Source: JANNRR01 sp031401675
GTDB lineage: Bacteria > Pseudomonadota > Alphaproteobacteria > Rhodobacterales > Rhodobacteraceae
Direction: 5' to 3'
Assembly: GCA_031401675.1 (NCBI GenBank)
Contig: JANNRR010000191.1
Span: 1-14,804, forward strand
Length of the DNA stretch: 14,804 nucleotides
Position 1 is the stretch's first letter, and every line of letters starts with the position of its first letter. The position numbers and the translations under genes are program-made. Shown piece by piece: positions 6,357 through 14,021 of the stretch. Under the pieces are notes generated by a model. That model did no database searches and had not been told where the DNA came from. It worked only from the letters and a program-made list of their open reading frames with translations.

Positions 6357-8387
6357 TCAGCGCCGCCGACGGCGGTTGCCACCATCTGCGCCGTTGGCGT
6401 TGAAGGAGGGATCGGGCAGCGTGACGATCGATGCCAGGTGTGGGAACGGATCGGTCGCATGGGGGATGGCATTGGCATTGACGAAATGTTCCTGAAAACG
6501 CGGTTCAATCGCCGTTTCTACCTTGTGGATGTGACGAACCGTGTCTTCGATCTCGGCCCGCGACGCAATATTGCACAGTGCAATCCGCGCCCCCGTGCCG
6601 GCAGCGTTTCCTGCCGAGGCGACCTTGTCAAGCGGTACGTCCGGGATCATGCCCAGCACCATTGCGTGTTTCGGGCTGATGTGCGCCCCGAAAGCGCCCG
6701 CCAGCACCACCCGGTCGACCTTGTTCAGGCCAATCTGATCCATCAGGAGCCGCGCGCCGGCATAAAGCGCCGATTTTGCCAGCTGGATCGCCCGGATGTC
6801 ACCTTGGGTGACGCTGATGACCGGTCCGCCGTCGGCACTGCCGTCGTGGACCAGATACGAATGGGTCCGGCCGGTAGGGATCATCCGCGCCGTGCCGGTC
6901 TGTTCGGCAGATCCGATCAGGCCCGAGGCATCGACCAGCCCCGCCATCCGCATTTCGGCCACCGCTTCGATGATGCCTGATCCACAAATACCGGTGACAC
7001 CGGTCGTTGCAGTGGCGGCGGAAAATCCCGGGTCATCCGACCAGAGGTCAGAGCCAATGATGCGGAATCGCGGTTCCTTGGTCAGGGAGTCGATTTCCAG
7101 CCGTTCGATGGCACCCGGTGCTGCACGCTGGCCAGAACTGATCTGCGCGCCTTCAAAGGCCGGGCCGGTCGGCGAGGAACAGGCCAGCACCCGCGCCTCG
7201 TTGCCAAGCAGCAATTCGGCATTGGTGCCGACATCGACGATCAGCACCATGTCTTTCGACTTGCCAGGCTGTTCCGACAAAGCGACCGCTGCGCAATCTG
7301 CGCCGACGTGCCCCGCGATGCAGGGCAGGATGTAGGTGCGGGCATTGCGGTTCAGCGCGGTCAGGCCAAGTTCCCCCGCATCCAGCGACATCGCATCCGA
7401 GGTGGCCAGCGCAAACGGGGCCTGGCCAAGTTCCACCGGGTCAATCCCCAGCAAGAGATGGTGCATGATCGGATTGCAGACAAACACCACTTCGACGATC
7501 AGGGCCGGATCGATGCCAGCCTCGGCCGCGACCGACTTTGCCAGTTCGTTCAGGCTGGCGCGAACCGCACCTGTCATCTCCACGTCGCCGCCTGGGTTCA
7601 TCATCACGTAGCTGACCCGGCTCATCAGGTCCTCGCCAAAACGGATCTGCGGGTTCATCACCCCGGCCGAGGCCAGAACCGCGCCGTCGCGCAAATCGCA
7701 CAGGTGGGCGGCAATGGTCGTGGAACCAAGGTCGATGGCAAGCCCGTAGATACCACCCTCGAAAAAGCCGGGCCACAGGTCCAGGATACGGTATCCGGTG
7801 TCGTGGTGGTCCCGGTGCAGGGCAAGCGTGACTTTCCAATCGCCCTTGCGCAGCGCCGGTTGCAGTTTGCGCAAGACATCCAGATCGGCGCTAACGCCCG
7901 TCAACTGCCATTGCTCGGCGACAGCCTTGGCCACCCGTTCCAGATCGCCCGACGGCTCGTGCATGTCAGGCTCTTCGACCTCGATGTAGTAAAGCCGTGT
8001 GGCTGGATCCATCGTGATGTCACGCAATGTGGCGGCCTTGCGGATTACCTGTTTGTGCAACTGGCTTTCGGGCGGCACGTCGATCACCACATCGCCCATG
8101 ACCTTGGCCTGGCAGCCGAGACGGCGACCATCGACCAGCCCGCGAATGCGCTTGTAACGTGCCTCGACCTCGTTCCATTCGGACAGGGCGCCAACCTCGA
8201 CAGTGACGCCGTGCTTGGCAAACTCGCCATAGCCGGGGGTGATCTGGCACTTGGAACAGATGCCGCGGCCGCCGCAGACGGAATCAAGATCGACGCCAAG
8301 CTGACGCGCTGCCGTCAGAATCGGGGTGCCATGCGCGAAACGGCCGCGCTTGCCGGAAGGGGTGAAGATCACGAGAGCGTCGTTCAC
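6357..8387 (-). CDS. RACo-type corrinoid protein reductive activator (2Fe-2S ferredoxin plus ASKHA ATPase)
   Basis: A 676-residue protein of the family that reactivates oxidised Co(II) corrinoid proteins to Co(I) using an iron-sulphur electron and ATP. The N-terminal ferredoxin domain has Cys38, Cys44, Cys47 and Cys92 (C-x5-C-x2-C...C), a plant-type 2Fe-2S pattern. After a linker comes an ASKHA fold: YGLAIDLGSTTIAAHL (phosphate loop 1), LIVDVGTNAELLL (phosphate loop 2), GVTGICGSGIIEAV and RVVLAGAFGAHISPKHAMVLG. The GTG start at 8387 is chosen because it overlaps the stop of the upstream gene by four bases (GTGA) and gives an N-terminus leading straight into the ferredoxin domain. The protein ends in GGNRRRRR. 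The methyltransferase and MetF-like genes at 13021-14804 are likely pathway partners. It might instead serve another corrinoid enzyme elsewhere in the genome. Confidence 0.88.
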   Translation of the reverse strand: MNDALVIFTPSGKRGRFAHGTPILTAARQLGVDLDSVCGGRGICSKCQITPGYGEFAKHGVTVEVGALSEWNEVEARYKRIRGLVDGRRLGCQAKVMGDVVIDVPPESQLHKQVIRKAATLRDITMDPATRLYYIEVEEPDMHEPSGDLERVAKAVAEQWQLTGVSADLDVLRKLQPALRKGDWKVTLALHRDHHDTGYRILDLWPGFFEGGIYGLAIDLGSTTIAAHLCDLRDGAVLASAGVMNPQIRFGEDLMSRVSYVMMNPGGDVEMTGAVRASLNELAKSVAAEAGIDPALIVEVVFVCNPIMHHLLLGIDPVELGQAPFALATSDAMSLDAGELGLTALNRNARTYILPCIAGHVGADCAAVALSEQPGKSKDMVLIVDVGTNAELLLGNEARVLACSSPTGPAFEGAQISSGQRAAPGAIERLEIDSLTKEPRFRIIGSDLWSDDPGFSAATATTGVTGICGSGIIEAVAEMRMAGLVDASGLIGSAEQTGTARMIPTGRTHSYLVHDGSADGGPVISVTQGDIRAIQLAKSALYAGARLLMDQIGLNKVDRVVLAGAFGAHISPKHAMVLGMIPDVPLDKVASAGNAAGTGARIALCNIASRAEIEDTVRHIHKVETAIEPRFQEHFVNANAIPHATDPFPHLASIVTLPDPSFNANGADGGNRRRRR

Positions 8388-9541
8388 GAGTATTGTCCTT
8401 GGGGTTCGGAAAACGGAACACGCCAGAGCAGCGTGGCAACGGCAATTGTCGCAAACAGCAGCGGTGAGGAAAAGGGCAGGGCCGATGCGATCAGCACGGC
8501 CAGCGCGCCGACCGGCAACGACATGGCACGCCAATTCAAGTTCATGAACCTATCCCGGATCAGCCACAGCGTCAGGTAGGCAACGGCCAGCGGCGCACCG
8601 ATGAACCAGCCAACCTCGGCACTGCCTGCTTTTGAATGGTGGGTCTGAACATCGAACAAGGCCGCCAGCCCCGCCCCCATCAGCGCGATCGAGACGAACA
8701 GGAAAAGATGGCCATAGGCCCACAGGAAGGTGCGCCCGAAATCATCGCTGGTCAGGTGCTGAACTTCGGCAAAGTAAATCCACCAGAGCGAAAACACGAC
8801 GATCAATGATGCGACCCCGATCTTGATCAGGCCGAAATCAAGACTGCCTTCGAACAGTGCGCCAAAGGTCATCGCGATCGACAGGAGCACCTCACCCAGC
8901 ACGATGATGGTCAACAGGCCGTAGCGTTCGATGATGTGATGGCGGTGCCACGTCGTGCGCCCGGCCATTTCGGCAAAGGGGGGAACTGACCATTCGATGA
9001 GGAAGATGCAGATGCCAAAAGCGAAAAACGGCGGCGTGCCGGGTGTGACATTGACGCTCAGCACCAACCACAGCACTTGCGCGAACACCAGGCCGGCCAC
9101 ATAGCGCAGGCACGTCGCACGCAGATGCGGGCTGAACCGAGCTGCACGCAGCCATAAAGCCACCATCCCCACCCGCATCACGATCCAGCCGGTGACGCCG
9201 AACCCGAAATCCAGCGTCTTGAAGATATGCTCGATTCCGGCGGCAAAGATCAGCGCGCCGGTCATGATCACCAGCACCAGCAGCCGGTACAAGGCGTCGT
9301 CGTTGTCGAAGGCGGAAGCGAACCAGGTGAAATTCATCCAGACCCACCACAGCGCCAGAAACAGAAAGATGAAGTTCGGCAGCATCTCCAGCCCATGCCC
9401 GTCGCTGAGGGCATGGTGAAAGGCTGCCGTCAACGAGGCGATGGCGATCACGATCACCAGATCGAAAAACAGTTCCAGCTGTGTCGACGCCCGGTGATGT
9501 TCGCCGGGGTCGCGCGCGCGCATCGGACGCAGGATCGTCAT
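8384..9541 (-). CDS. low-temperature-requirement A (LtrA) family membrane protein
   Basis: A 385-residue, very hydrophobic protein with about ten predicted membrane segments. Family marks are STQLELFFDLVIVIAIASLTAAF near the N-terminus and ERYGLLTIIVLGEVLLSIAM in the middle. LtrA proteins are named after a Listeria locus needed for growth in the cold; the biochemical function is not established. The start at 9541 has AGGAGG a few bases upstream; the frame is open for 48 further codons, which show no such site. It follows the CoA-transferase gene by 61 bases, and its stop overlaps the start of the corrinoid activator by four bases. The tight coupling is odd, because no link between LtrA and corrinoid chemistry is known to me. 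Confidence 0.88.
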   Translation of the reverse strand: MTILRPMRARDPGEHHRASTQLELFFDLVIVIAIASLTAAFHHALSDGHGLEMLPNFIFLFLALWWVWMNFTWFASAFDNDDALYRLLVLVIMTGALIFAAGIEHIFKTLDFGFGVTGWIVMRVGMVALWLRAARFSPHLRATCLRYVAGLVFAQVLWLVLSVNVTPGTPPFFAFGICIFLIEWSVPPFAEMAGRTTWHRHHIIERYGLLTIIVLGEVLLSIAMTFGALFEGSLDFGLIKIGVASLIVVFSLWWIYFAEVQHLTSDDFGRTFLWAYGHLFLFVSIALMGAGLAALFDVQTHHSKAGSAEVGWFIGAPLAVAYLTLWLIRDRFMNLNWRAMSLPVGALAVLIASALPFSSPLLFATIAVATLLWRVPFSEPQGQYS

Positions 9542-9602
9542 TGGCTGCCCTCCTTTGCGCCATGTCGGTTCACCAAAGGTGATACCGTGCCGCATCGCGG
9601 TT

Positions 9603-10781
9603 TCAAGGGCGGATCGCGGCATCCGCCGATGCAACTCCGCCTTCTGCGGCATCAAGCCATTGCAGAACGGCGGCGCGGTCGGCATCGAGCCCGGGCGCGC
9701 CGGGGCGGTTGACCGGGTCTGGCAGTCCGGTCATCTTGATCGGGTTACCGGCACCGACGAAGCCGCTGTCACCGATCCGGGCGACCATGTTGCGCGCCTT
9801 GATCTGCGGATCCTCAAGAACAGCGGCCATGTCCTGCACTGCCGCCGTCGGCAGACCGGCGGCCTGCAACAGCCCGGTCCAATGGGCGGCGGGGGCAGTC
9901 AGGGTGACCGCCTCGATCAGGGATTTCAGCATGTCGGCGTTTTCGGTTCGGGCGCCGTTGGTCGTAAACCGCACGTCCCCCGGCAGATCCTTCAACCCAA
10001 GCTCGCGGCAAAGATCGGCAAACACTGCGTCATTGCCGGCCGCAATCACAAATGGTCCGTCGGCGGCGTGAAACAGGTCGAACGGCGTGATTATCGGGTG
10101 GCGCGCGCCAAGCGGGCCGGGCGCGTGCCCGGTTGTGGTGGTGATCGCGATAGCATGTTCCTGAATAGCCAACTGGCTGTCGAGCATGCCGACATCGATC
10201 CTCCGGCCCTGGCCATCGCGGGTCCGGGCATAAAGTGCGGCAAGGATGCCCTCTGTCAGGAACATCCCGGCAACGATGTCACCGATCGAGGCCCCGACCC
10301 GTACCGGTTCGTGTCCTTGCACGCCGGTCGTAGCCATGACGCCGCCGCGGGCTTGCACCACGATGTCATAGGCGGGAGCGCCCGCGTCGGGCCCGGTTTG
10401 GCCAAAGCCGGAAACCGACGCATAGATGAGCCGGGTATGGCGTGCGTGAACCGTTGGCCATCCGTACCCCAGCCGGTCCATCACGCCGGGCTGGAAGTTT
10501 TCCACCATGACATCGGCCCGTGCCAGCAAACGGTCAAAGATCGCTCGATCGGGGGGCGATTTCAGGTCCAGCGCGATGGATTGCTTGGCCCGGTTGATTG
10601 CAGCGAAATAAGCGCTCTGTCCATCCCGAAAGGGTGGAAAGGCTCTGGTGTCATCACCTCGGCCTGGCCGTTCGACCTTGATGACGTTGGCACCCAGATC
10701 GGCCAGCGTCATGGTGGCGAACGGCCCCGCCAACACACGGGTCAGATCGAGGATCGTCAGGTCGGCAAGCGGAGCGATCAT
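9603..10781 (-). CDS. CaiB/BaiF family (class III) CoA-transferase
   Basis: A 392-residue class III CoA-transferase, which moves coenzyme A between carboxylic acids. The opening LDLTRVLAGPFATMTLADLGANVIKVERPGRGDDTR is the standard N-terminal signature, followed by RAKQSIALDLKSP and DVMVENFQPGVMDRLG. Asp168 in VGASIGDIVAGMF matches the catalytic aspartate of formyl-CoA transferase. Length is normal. The start at 10781 is preceded by AGGAG (10792-10788); an ATG 11 codons upstream lacks one. The substrate cannot be read from the sequence; formyl, oxalyl, succinyl, carnitine and aromatic acid transferases all share this fold. It lies 57 bases after the VTT-like gene and upstream of the LtrA-like gene on the same strand. 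Confidence 0.9.
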   Translation of the reverse strand: MIAPLADLTILDLTRVLAGPFATMTLADLGANVIKVERPGRGDDTRAFPPFRDGQSAYFAAINRAKQSIALDLKSPPDRAIFDRLLARADVMVENFQPGVMDRLGYGWPTVHARHTRLIYASVSGFGQTGPDAGAPAYDIVVQARGGVMATTGVQGHEPVRVGASIGDIVAGMFLTEGILAALYARTRDGQGRRIDVGMLDSQLAIQEHAIAITTTTGHAPGPLGARHPIITPFDLFHAADGPFVIAAGNDAVFADLCRELGLKDLPGDVRFTTNGARTENADMLKSLIEAVTLTAPAAHWTGLLQAAGLPTAAVQDMAAVLEDPQIKARNMVARIGDSGFVGAGNPIKMTGLPDPVNRPGAPGLDADRAAVLQWLDAAEGGVASADAAIRP

Positions 10782-10838
10782 TGCAGACTCCTGCGGTTCA
10801 TACTGGCTTGACATGAGGTTGTGACGGTTTGATGAGCC

Positions 10839-11531
10839 CTAGACCAAGCCATCGCAGCCAAAAAACCAGACGGCCAGCGGAATCGGTGACACGGCAAGGG
10901 TTACGGTCAGCGCTGTGGGCAGCGGCGCAAACAGCCGGCTTACACCAGCAAACAGCATCAAGCCGCCGCCGCCACCCAGGGCAATGTTTCCCGGCAGGTT
11001 TACCAGGACAGCCAAGACCGGATAGCGCCAGGTTTCAGACAGGGGCGAAAGCCAGACCGGCAATCCGTCACGCAGCATCGCCTGTCGGGCCGCTCGGTCC
11101 AGCGGCGCAATCCGGGCCAGATGATCAGCGGCACGGCGCAGACCAAGATCACGCAGCCATCGTTCCAACAAGCCATAGGGAAGCCATTGCCCGGCGCAAT
11201 AGGACACCAGCAGCCCCGCAACCGTTGCCACCCACACGATAGGGGCAACCCAAGCCCCCTCGAGCATCAAGAGGGCCAGACCAACTTCGATCCCCGGGAC
11301 GTAGGGCAGGGCCAGCATCATAGCATAGGCGCAAAGCAGGGCGCAGATCGCGGCAAATGACAAGCCGGCACCGCCCGCGTCGAGCAGTGGCGCAAGGCCG
11401 TGTGCCCAGCCGATCAGCCGAGAGGCGGCCCAGACCAGGACCAGAAAGATGCCAAGTCGCAGCAGATTGCGCCGGAGTCGGGCGCGCTGCAGAGACGGGT
11501 CGGCAGCTGAAGCATTTGGATCCTCGACCAT
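10839..11531 (-). CDS. VTT/TVP38-TMEM64-like integral membrane protein
   Basis: A 230-residue polytopic membrane protein. The segment ALPYVPGIEVGLALLMLEGAWVAP followed by VATVAGLLVSYCAGQWLP resembles the VTT (DedA/TVP38) core, where a small-residue and Pro-rich loop re-enters the membrane before a Gly-rich helix. The C-terminal part has VNLPGNIALGGGGGLMLFAGVSRLF. Proteins of this superfamily are involved in lipid scrambling or transport and membrane homeostasis, but no substrate is implied here. The start at 11531 (MVEDPNAS) gives a cytoplasmic N-tail ahead of the first helix; no strong ribosome site precedes it, and the frame stays open for 73 more codons with non-membrane, low-plausibility sequence, so the start is moderately sure. 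It is divergent from the HupE-like genes. Confidence 0.7.
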   Translation of the reverse strand: MVEDPNASAADPSLQRARLRRNLLRLGIFLVLVWAASRLIGWAHGLAPLLDAGGAGLSFAAICALLCAYAMMLALPYVPGIEVGLALLMLEGAWVAPIVWVATVAGLLVSYCAGQWLPYGLLERWLRDLGLRRAADHLARIAPLDRAARQAMLRDGLPVWLSPLSETWRYPVLAVLVNLPGNIALGGGGGLMLFAGVSRLFAPLPTALTVTLAVSPIPLAVWFFGCDGLV

Positions 11532-11798
11532 GAGCGGGTTCTGGCACCAGATCCCGTGCGCTGCAAGGTCCGGAAGCCGCACCAAAAGAGTCGACCTCCC
11601 AAAGCCAACCCAATCCGTGCGCGTTTGCCAAACTAATTGCAGGCACATGACAAAGGCGACGGTTCGGGGAACGGACGCTATCCCCGAAGCAGAAAGGGAT
11701 CTGATTGTCCGAACTGAACACATGGTTCTGCGCGGGCATCGATATTTCACTGCGCAATTCGTGTTTTGTTCAACGGGCCTATCCAGAGTGTGGGGTGC
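11532..11798. other. divergent intergenic region with an inverted repeat
   Basis: These 267 bases separate the minus-strand VTT-like gene from the plus-strand HupE-like gene and should hold both promoters. The clearest element is a perfect eight-base-pair inverted repeat, ttcgggga (11663-11670) and tccccgaa (11681-11688), with a ten-base loop. It has no T-run on either side, so it is more likely an operator or an RNA hairpin than a terminator. I found no convincing -35/-10 pair and no cobalamin-riboswitch-like box by eye. Confidence 0.5.
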
Positions 11799-11834
11799 AT
11801 GATGACTTCAAGATATTTCTGATTTCTGGCCCTT
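11799..11834 (+). other. probable broken 5' end of the HupE-like gene (in-frame TGA at 11820-11822)
   Basis: In the HupE-like frame, ATG ATG at 11799-11804 follows GGGG at 11792-11795, a possible ribosome site. The codons read MTSRYF, then TGA, then FLALVLTALIST and QVQA directly before HTDKG. With one sense codon in place of TGA (TGG tryptophan would need one base) this would be an ordinary Sec signal peptide cleaved after QVQA. Confidence 0.65.
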
Positions 11835-12392
11835 GTGCTGACAGCATTAATTTCAACTCAGGTTCAGGCCCATACCGACAAAGGTGTCGCTGGCGGGTTT
11901 CTCAGCGGGTTCTTTCATCCGATCTTCGGTTGGGACCACGTCGTAGCGATGGTGGCGGTTGGTTTGTGGGGTGCCGTTCCGGGCAGCCCGGCGATCTGGC
12001 TGCTGCCTGCGGTGTTCCCCTTGGTCATGGCCTTCGGCGGCGCGCTTGGGGTGACTGGGGTCCCTGTGCCGGGTGTCGAAGTGGGGATAGCCCTTTCTGG
12101 CGTGGTACTGGGTTTGGCCTCGGCACTGGGTGTGTGCGCGCCGCTTTTGATCGCCGCAATCGTTGTCGGGATTTTTGCCATATTCCACGGCCATGCGCAC
12201 GGGACCGAACTTACTGAAGCTGCAAATCCATTTGCCTACGCGCTAGGCTTCGTGGTTGCGACGGGTCTGCTGCACTTGGGCGGGATCGCGCTCGGGTTGC
12301 TGACGCGTATCCCGAACGGGCAGTATCTTGTTCGGGCGGCCGGTGTGGGGATTGCGGCGGTCGGCGCGGCGTTCCTGTTCGGCTACGCATGA
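11835..12392 (+). CDS. HupE/UreJ family membrane protein (apparently 5'-interrupted)
   Basis: HupE/UreJ proteins are small permease-like membrane proteins linked to nickel or cobalt uptake. Both family motifs are present: HPIFGWDHVVAM (HP-x2-G-x-DH-x2-AM) in the first mature helix and FHGHAHGTEL in the middle, followed by LLHLGG, all rich in metal-ligand His. Mature HupE proteins usually start just after a signal peptide with a His near the cleavage site, as HTDKG here. The listed start is the first GTG after an in-frame TGA (11820-11822); it would leave only a 12-residue leader without a basic end, so either the gene starts upstream and is interrupted, or export is impaired. The rest of the frame is intact. 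Its stop overlaps the start of the next, related gene (ATGA). Confidence 0.75.
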   Translation: MLTALISTQVQAHTDKGVAGGFLSGFFHPIFGWDHVVAMVAVGLWGAVPGSPAIWLLPAVFPLVMAFGGALGVTGVPVPGVEVGIALSGVVLGLASALGVCAPLLIAAIVVGIFAIFHGHAHGTELTEAANPFAYALGFVVATGLLHLGGIALGLLTRIPNGQYLVRAAGVGIAAVGAAFLFGYA

Positions 12393-12994
12393 TCCGGGCT
12401 TACTGTTTTGGCCTGTCCGTCACCTTGGCGCTTGTCCCAGTGGCCGCCGAAGCGCATGCCTTCAAGACCGGCAGCGCCTATCCGCAGTTTGTCGAAGGCG
12501 TCGGCGTCACTATCTCCTGCCCGCCGTTGTTGCTGACGCTGATTCCTTTGGGCATCCTGGTCGGCCTGAGGCAGTTGGACGGAATGGTTCGCGTCTGGCC
12601 GGCGCTGATTGTCGGAATGCTGGCAGGGCAGTTTCTGGCACCCCTGGTCGGGCCGGTCATCATTGCCGTGGCATTGGCGCTTGGGGTGTTGTGCGCGATT
12701 CTCGCCGCCGTGAACGCTCGCTACCCGAATGCGCCAATGCGGGTCTTGTCGGCTTCTGCGGGTGTGATGGCGGCCATGGTGATGCTCGAAGGTCATGCCT
12801 TCGGCGAATTGCCTATTGCAGTGTATCTTGGCCTGTTTGCTGGTGCAAATCTTGTGGTCGGCATGGTCGCCGGACTGGCGAGACTGGGGCTGGAACGGTA
12901 CCAGAAGCCGTTCGTGCGTTTGGGCGCCTTTGTCGCCGCGTCCTGGGTCGGAGCGATCGCCATACTGCTGTTGGCACTCACGCTGCGCGGCTGA
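12389..12994 (+). CDS. HupE/UreJ-like membrane protein, divergent second copy
   Basis: A 201-residue protein with a clear signal peptide (MIRAYCFGLSVTLALVPVAAEA, then HAF) and about six membrane helices. The segment MVMLEGHAFGELPIAVYLGLFAGANLVVG aligns with the HGHAHG-E region of HupE and shows common descent. The HP-x2-G-x-DH motif expected near the N-terminus is missing; the equivalent region has YPQFVEGVGVTISCPPLLLTLIPLG. It is therefore a divergent paralogue that may work together with the upstream HupE-like protein, perhaps as a heteromer (inference). The start overlaps the upstream stop, so the genes are translationally coupled. It converges on the methyltransferase gene, 26 bases away, with no obvious terminator between. 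Confidence 0.7.
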   Translation: MIRAYCFGLSVTLALVPVAAEAHAFKTGSAYPQFVEGVGVTISCPPLLLTLIPLGILVGLRQLDGMVRVWPALIVGMLAGQFLAPLVGPVIIAVALALGVLCAILAAVNARYPNAPMRVLSASAGVMAAMVMLEGHAFGELPIAVYLGLFAGANLVVGMVAGLARLGLERYQKPFVRLGAFVAASWVGAIAILLLALTLRG

Positions 12995-13020
12995 CGCCAG
13001 ATCAGTGCGGCCCCCCTTGG

Positions 13021-14013
13021 TCAGGTACGCGCGCGACCGGCACGCCCCCCCGAACGACCGCCACGCCCACCGGCAGCGGCGGCTTCGGAACTGGCCTCGG
13101 CAAAGGTCCTGCCGCCGGCCACCGCCTCCAGCACCCGCGAAAAGCGAATCCACTCGCCGCCATTGGCATCGTGGTTCATCAGGAAATTGGCGGCGCGGAT
13201 CGCCTCCATCTCTACTGACCGCACCGGGTTCATGATGGCACTGGTCATGCCTGCACCGATGGCCATCGGCAAGAAGGCTGCGTTGATGCCGTGGCGCTGC
13301 GGCAACCCGAACGAGATGTTGGAAGCGCCGCAGGTGGTGTTGACCCCCAGTTCGTCCCGCAGTTTACGGACAAGTGCAAACACCTGCTGCCCGGCCGAGG
13401 CCATGGCTCCGACCGGCATAACCAACGGATCGACCACGATGTCATGCGCCGGAATCCCGAAATCAGCCGCCCGTTCGACGATCTTCTTGGCCACGGCAAA
13501 GCGGATGTCGGGGTCCTGGCTGATGCCGGTATCGTCGTTGGAAATCGCCACAACCGGCACGTTGTATTTCTTGACCAAGGGCAGCACCAGTTCCAGCCGC
13601 TCTTCTTCGCCGGTGACCGAGTTCAACAGCGGGCGACCTTCACAGGCCAGCAATCCGGCCTCCAGTGCGCCGGGAACAGAACTGTCGATACACAGCGGCA
13701 CGTCAACCAGCGCCTGGATGCGAAGGATCAGTTCACGCATCAGGGGCGGTTCGACAAAGTTGTTGTCGGCATAGCGTTTGTCGTGGGCCATCCGGTTGGT
13801 GAAAACCGCGCCCGAGTTCACATCCAGCACCATCGCACCGCAGGCCACCTGTTCCAGTGCATCCCGCATCACGGTGGAATAGTCGTCCGCCTCCAGTTCA
13901 GCCGCCAGTTTCTTGCGCCCGGTCGGGTTGATCCGTTCGCCGATCACACAGAACGGCTCGTCAAAGCCGATCACGACGGTCTTGGTCTTTGACTCGAGGA
14001 CGGTGCGGGTCAT
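13021..14013 (-). CDS. methyltetrahydrofolate:corrinoid-type methyltransferase (pterin-binding domain)
   Basis: A 330-residue protein with a dihydropteroate-synthase-like TIM barrel, as in AcsE/MtgA and the folate domain of MetH. Such enzymes pass a methyl group between tetrahydrofolate and the cobalt of a corrinoid protein. Motifs are VIGERINPTG (residues 23-32), LDVNSG (63-68), PLCIDSSVPGALEAGL (106-121), PLLNSVTGEEERL (128-140), VVDPLVMPVGAMASAG and GASNISFGLPQRHGINAAFL. The pterin-contacting Asp and Asn residues of these blocks are present. In a catabolic demethylation pathway it would work towards methyl-THF. The C-terminal 20 or so residues are an Ala/Gly/Arg-rich tail ending GGRAGRART, outside the barrel. 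The start is 8 bases after the stop of the MetF-like gene, so they form one operon. The substrate-specific methyltransferase is not in the window. Confidence 0.88.
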   Translation of the reverse strand: MTRTVLESKTKTVVIGFDEPFCVIGERINPTGRKKLAAELEADDYSTVMRDALEQVACGAMVLDVNSGAVFTNRMAHDKRYADNNFVEPPLMRELILRIQALVDVPLCIDSSVPGALEAGLLACEGRPLLNSVTGEEERLELVLPLVKKYNVPVVAISNDDTGISQDPDIRFAVAKKIVERAADFGIPAHDIVVDPLVMPVGAMASAGQQVFALVRKLRDELGVNTTCGASNISFGLPQRHGINAAFLPMAIGAGMTSAIMNPVRSVEMEAIRAANFLMNHDANGGEWIRFSRVLEAVAGGRTFAEASSEAAAAGGRGGRSGGRAGRART

Positions 14014-14021
14014 GGATTCTC

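Noticed and set aside
7308..8579. 423-codon plus-strand open frame opposite the corrinoid activator
   Set aside because: The opposite strand holds a multi-domain protein with all its motifs; this frame has none.
9555..10811. 418-codon plus-strand open frame opposite the CoA-transferase
   Set aside because: Shadow of a full-length family III CoA-transferase with its catalytic Asp; no motif in this frame.
11532..11798. Cobalamin riboswitch before the HupE-like gene
   Set aside because: Expected because some cobalt transporters are B12-riboswitch controlled, but I see no B12-box-like sequence or suitable long leader structure; a covariance-model search would settle it.
11820..11822. Selenocysteine at the in-frame TGA of the HupE-like gene
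   Set aside because: The TGA lies in a signal peptide at a position with no catalytic need, and no SECIS-like hairpin is evident directly after it; a mutation or sequencing error is simpler.
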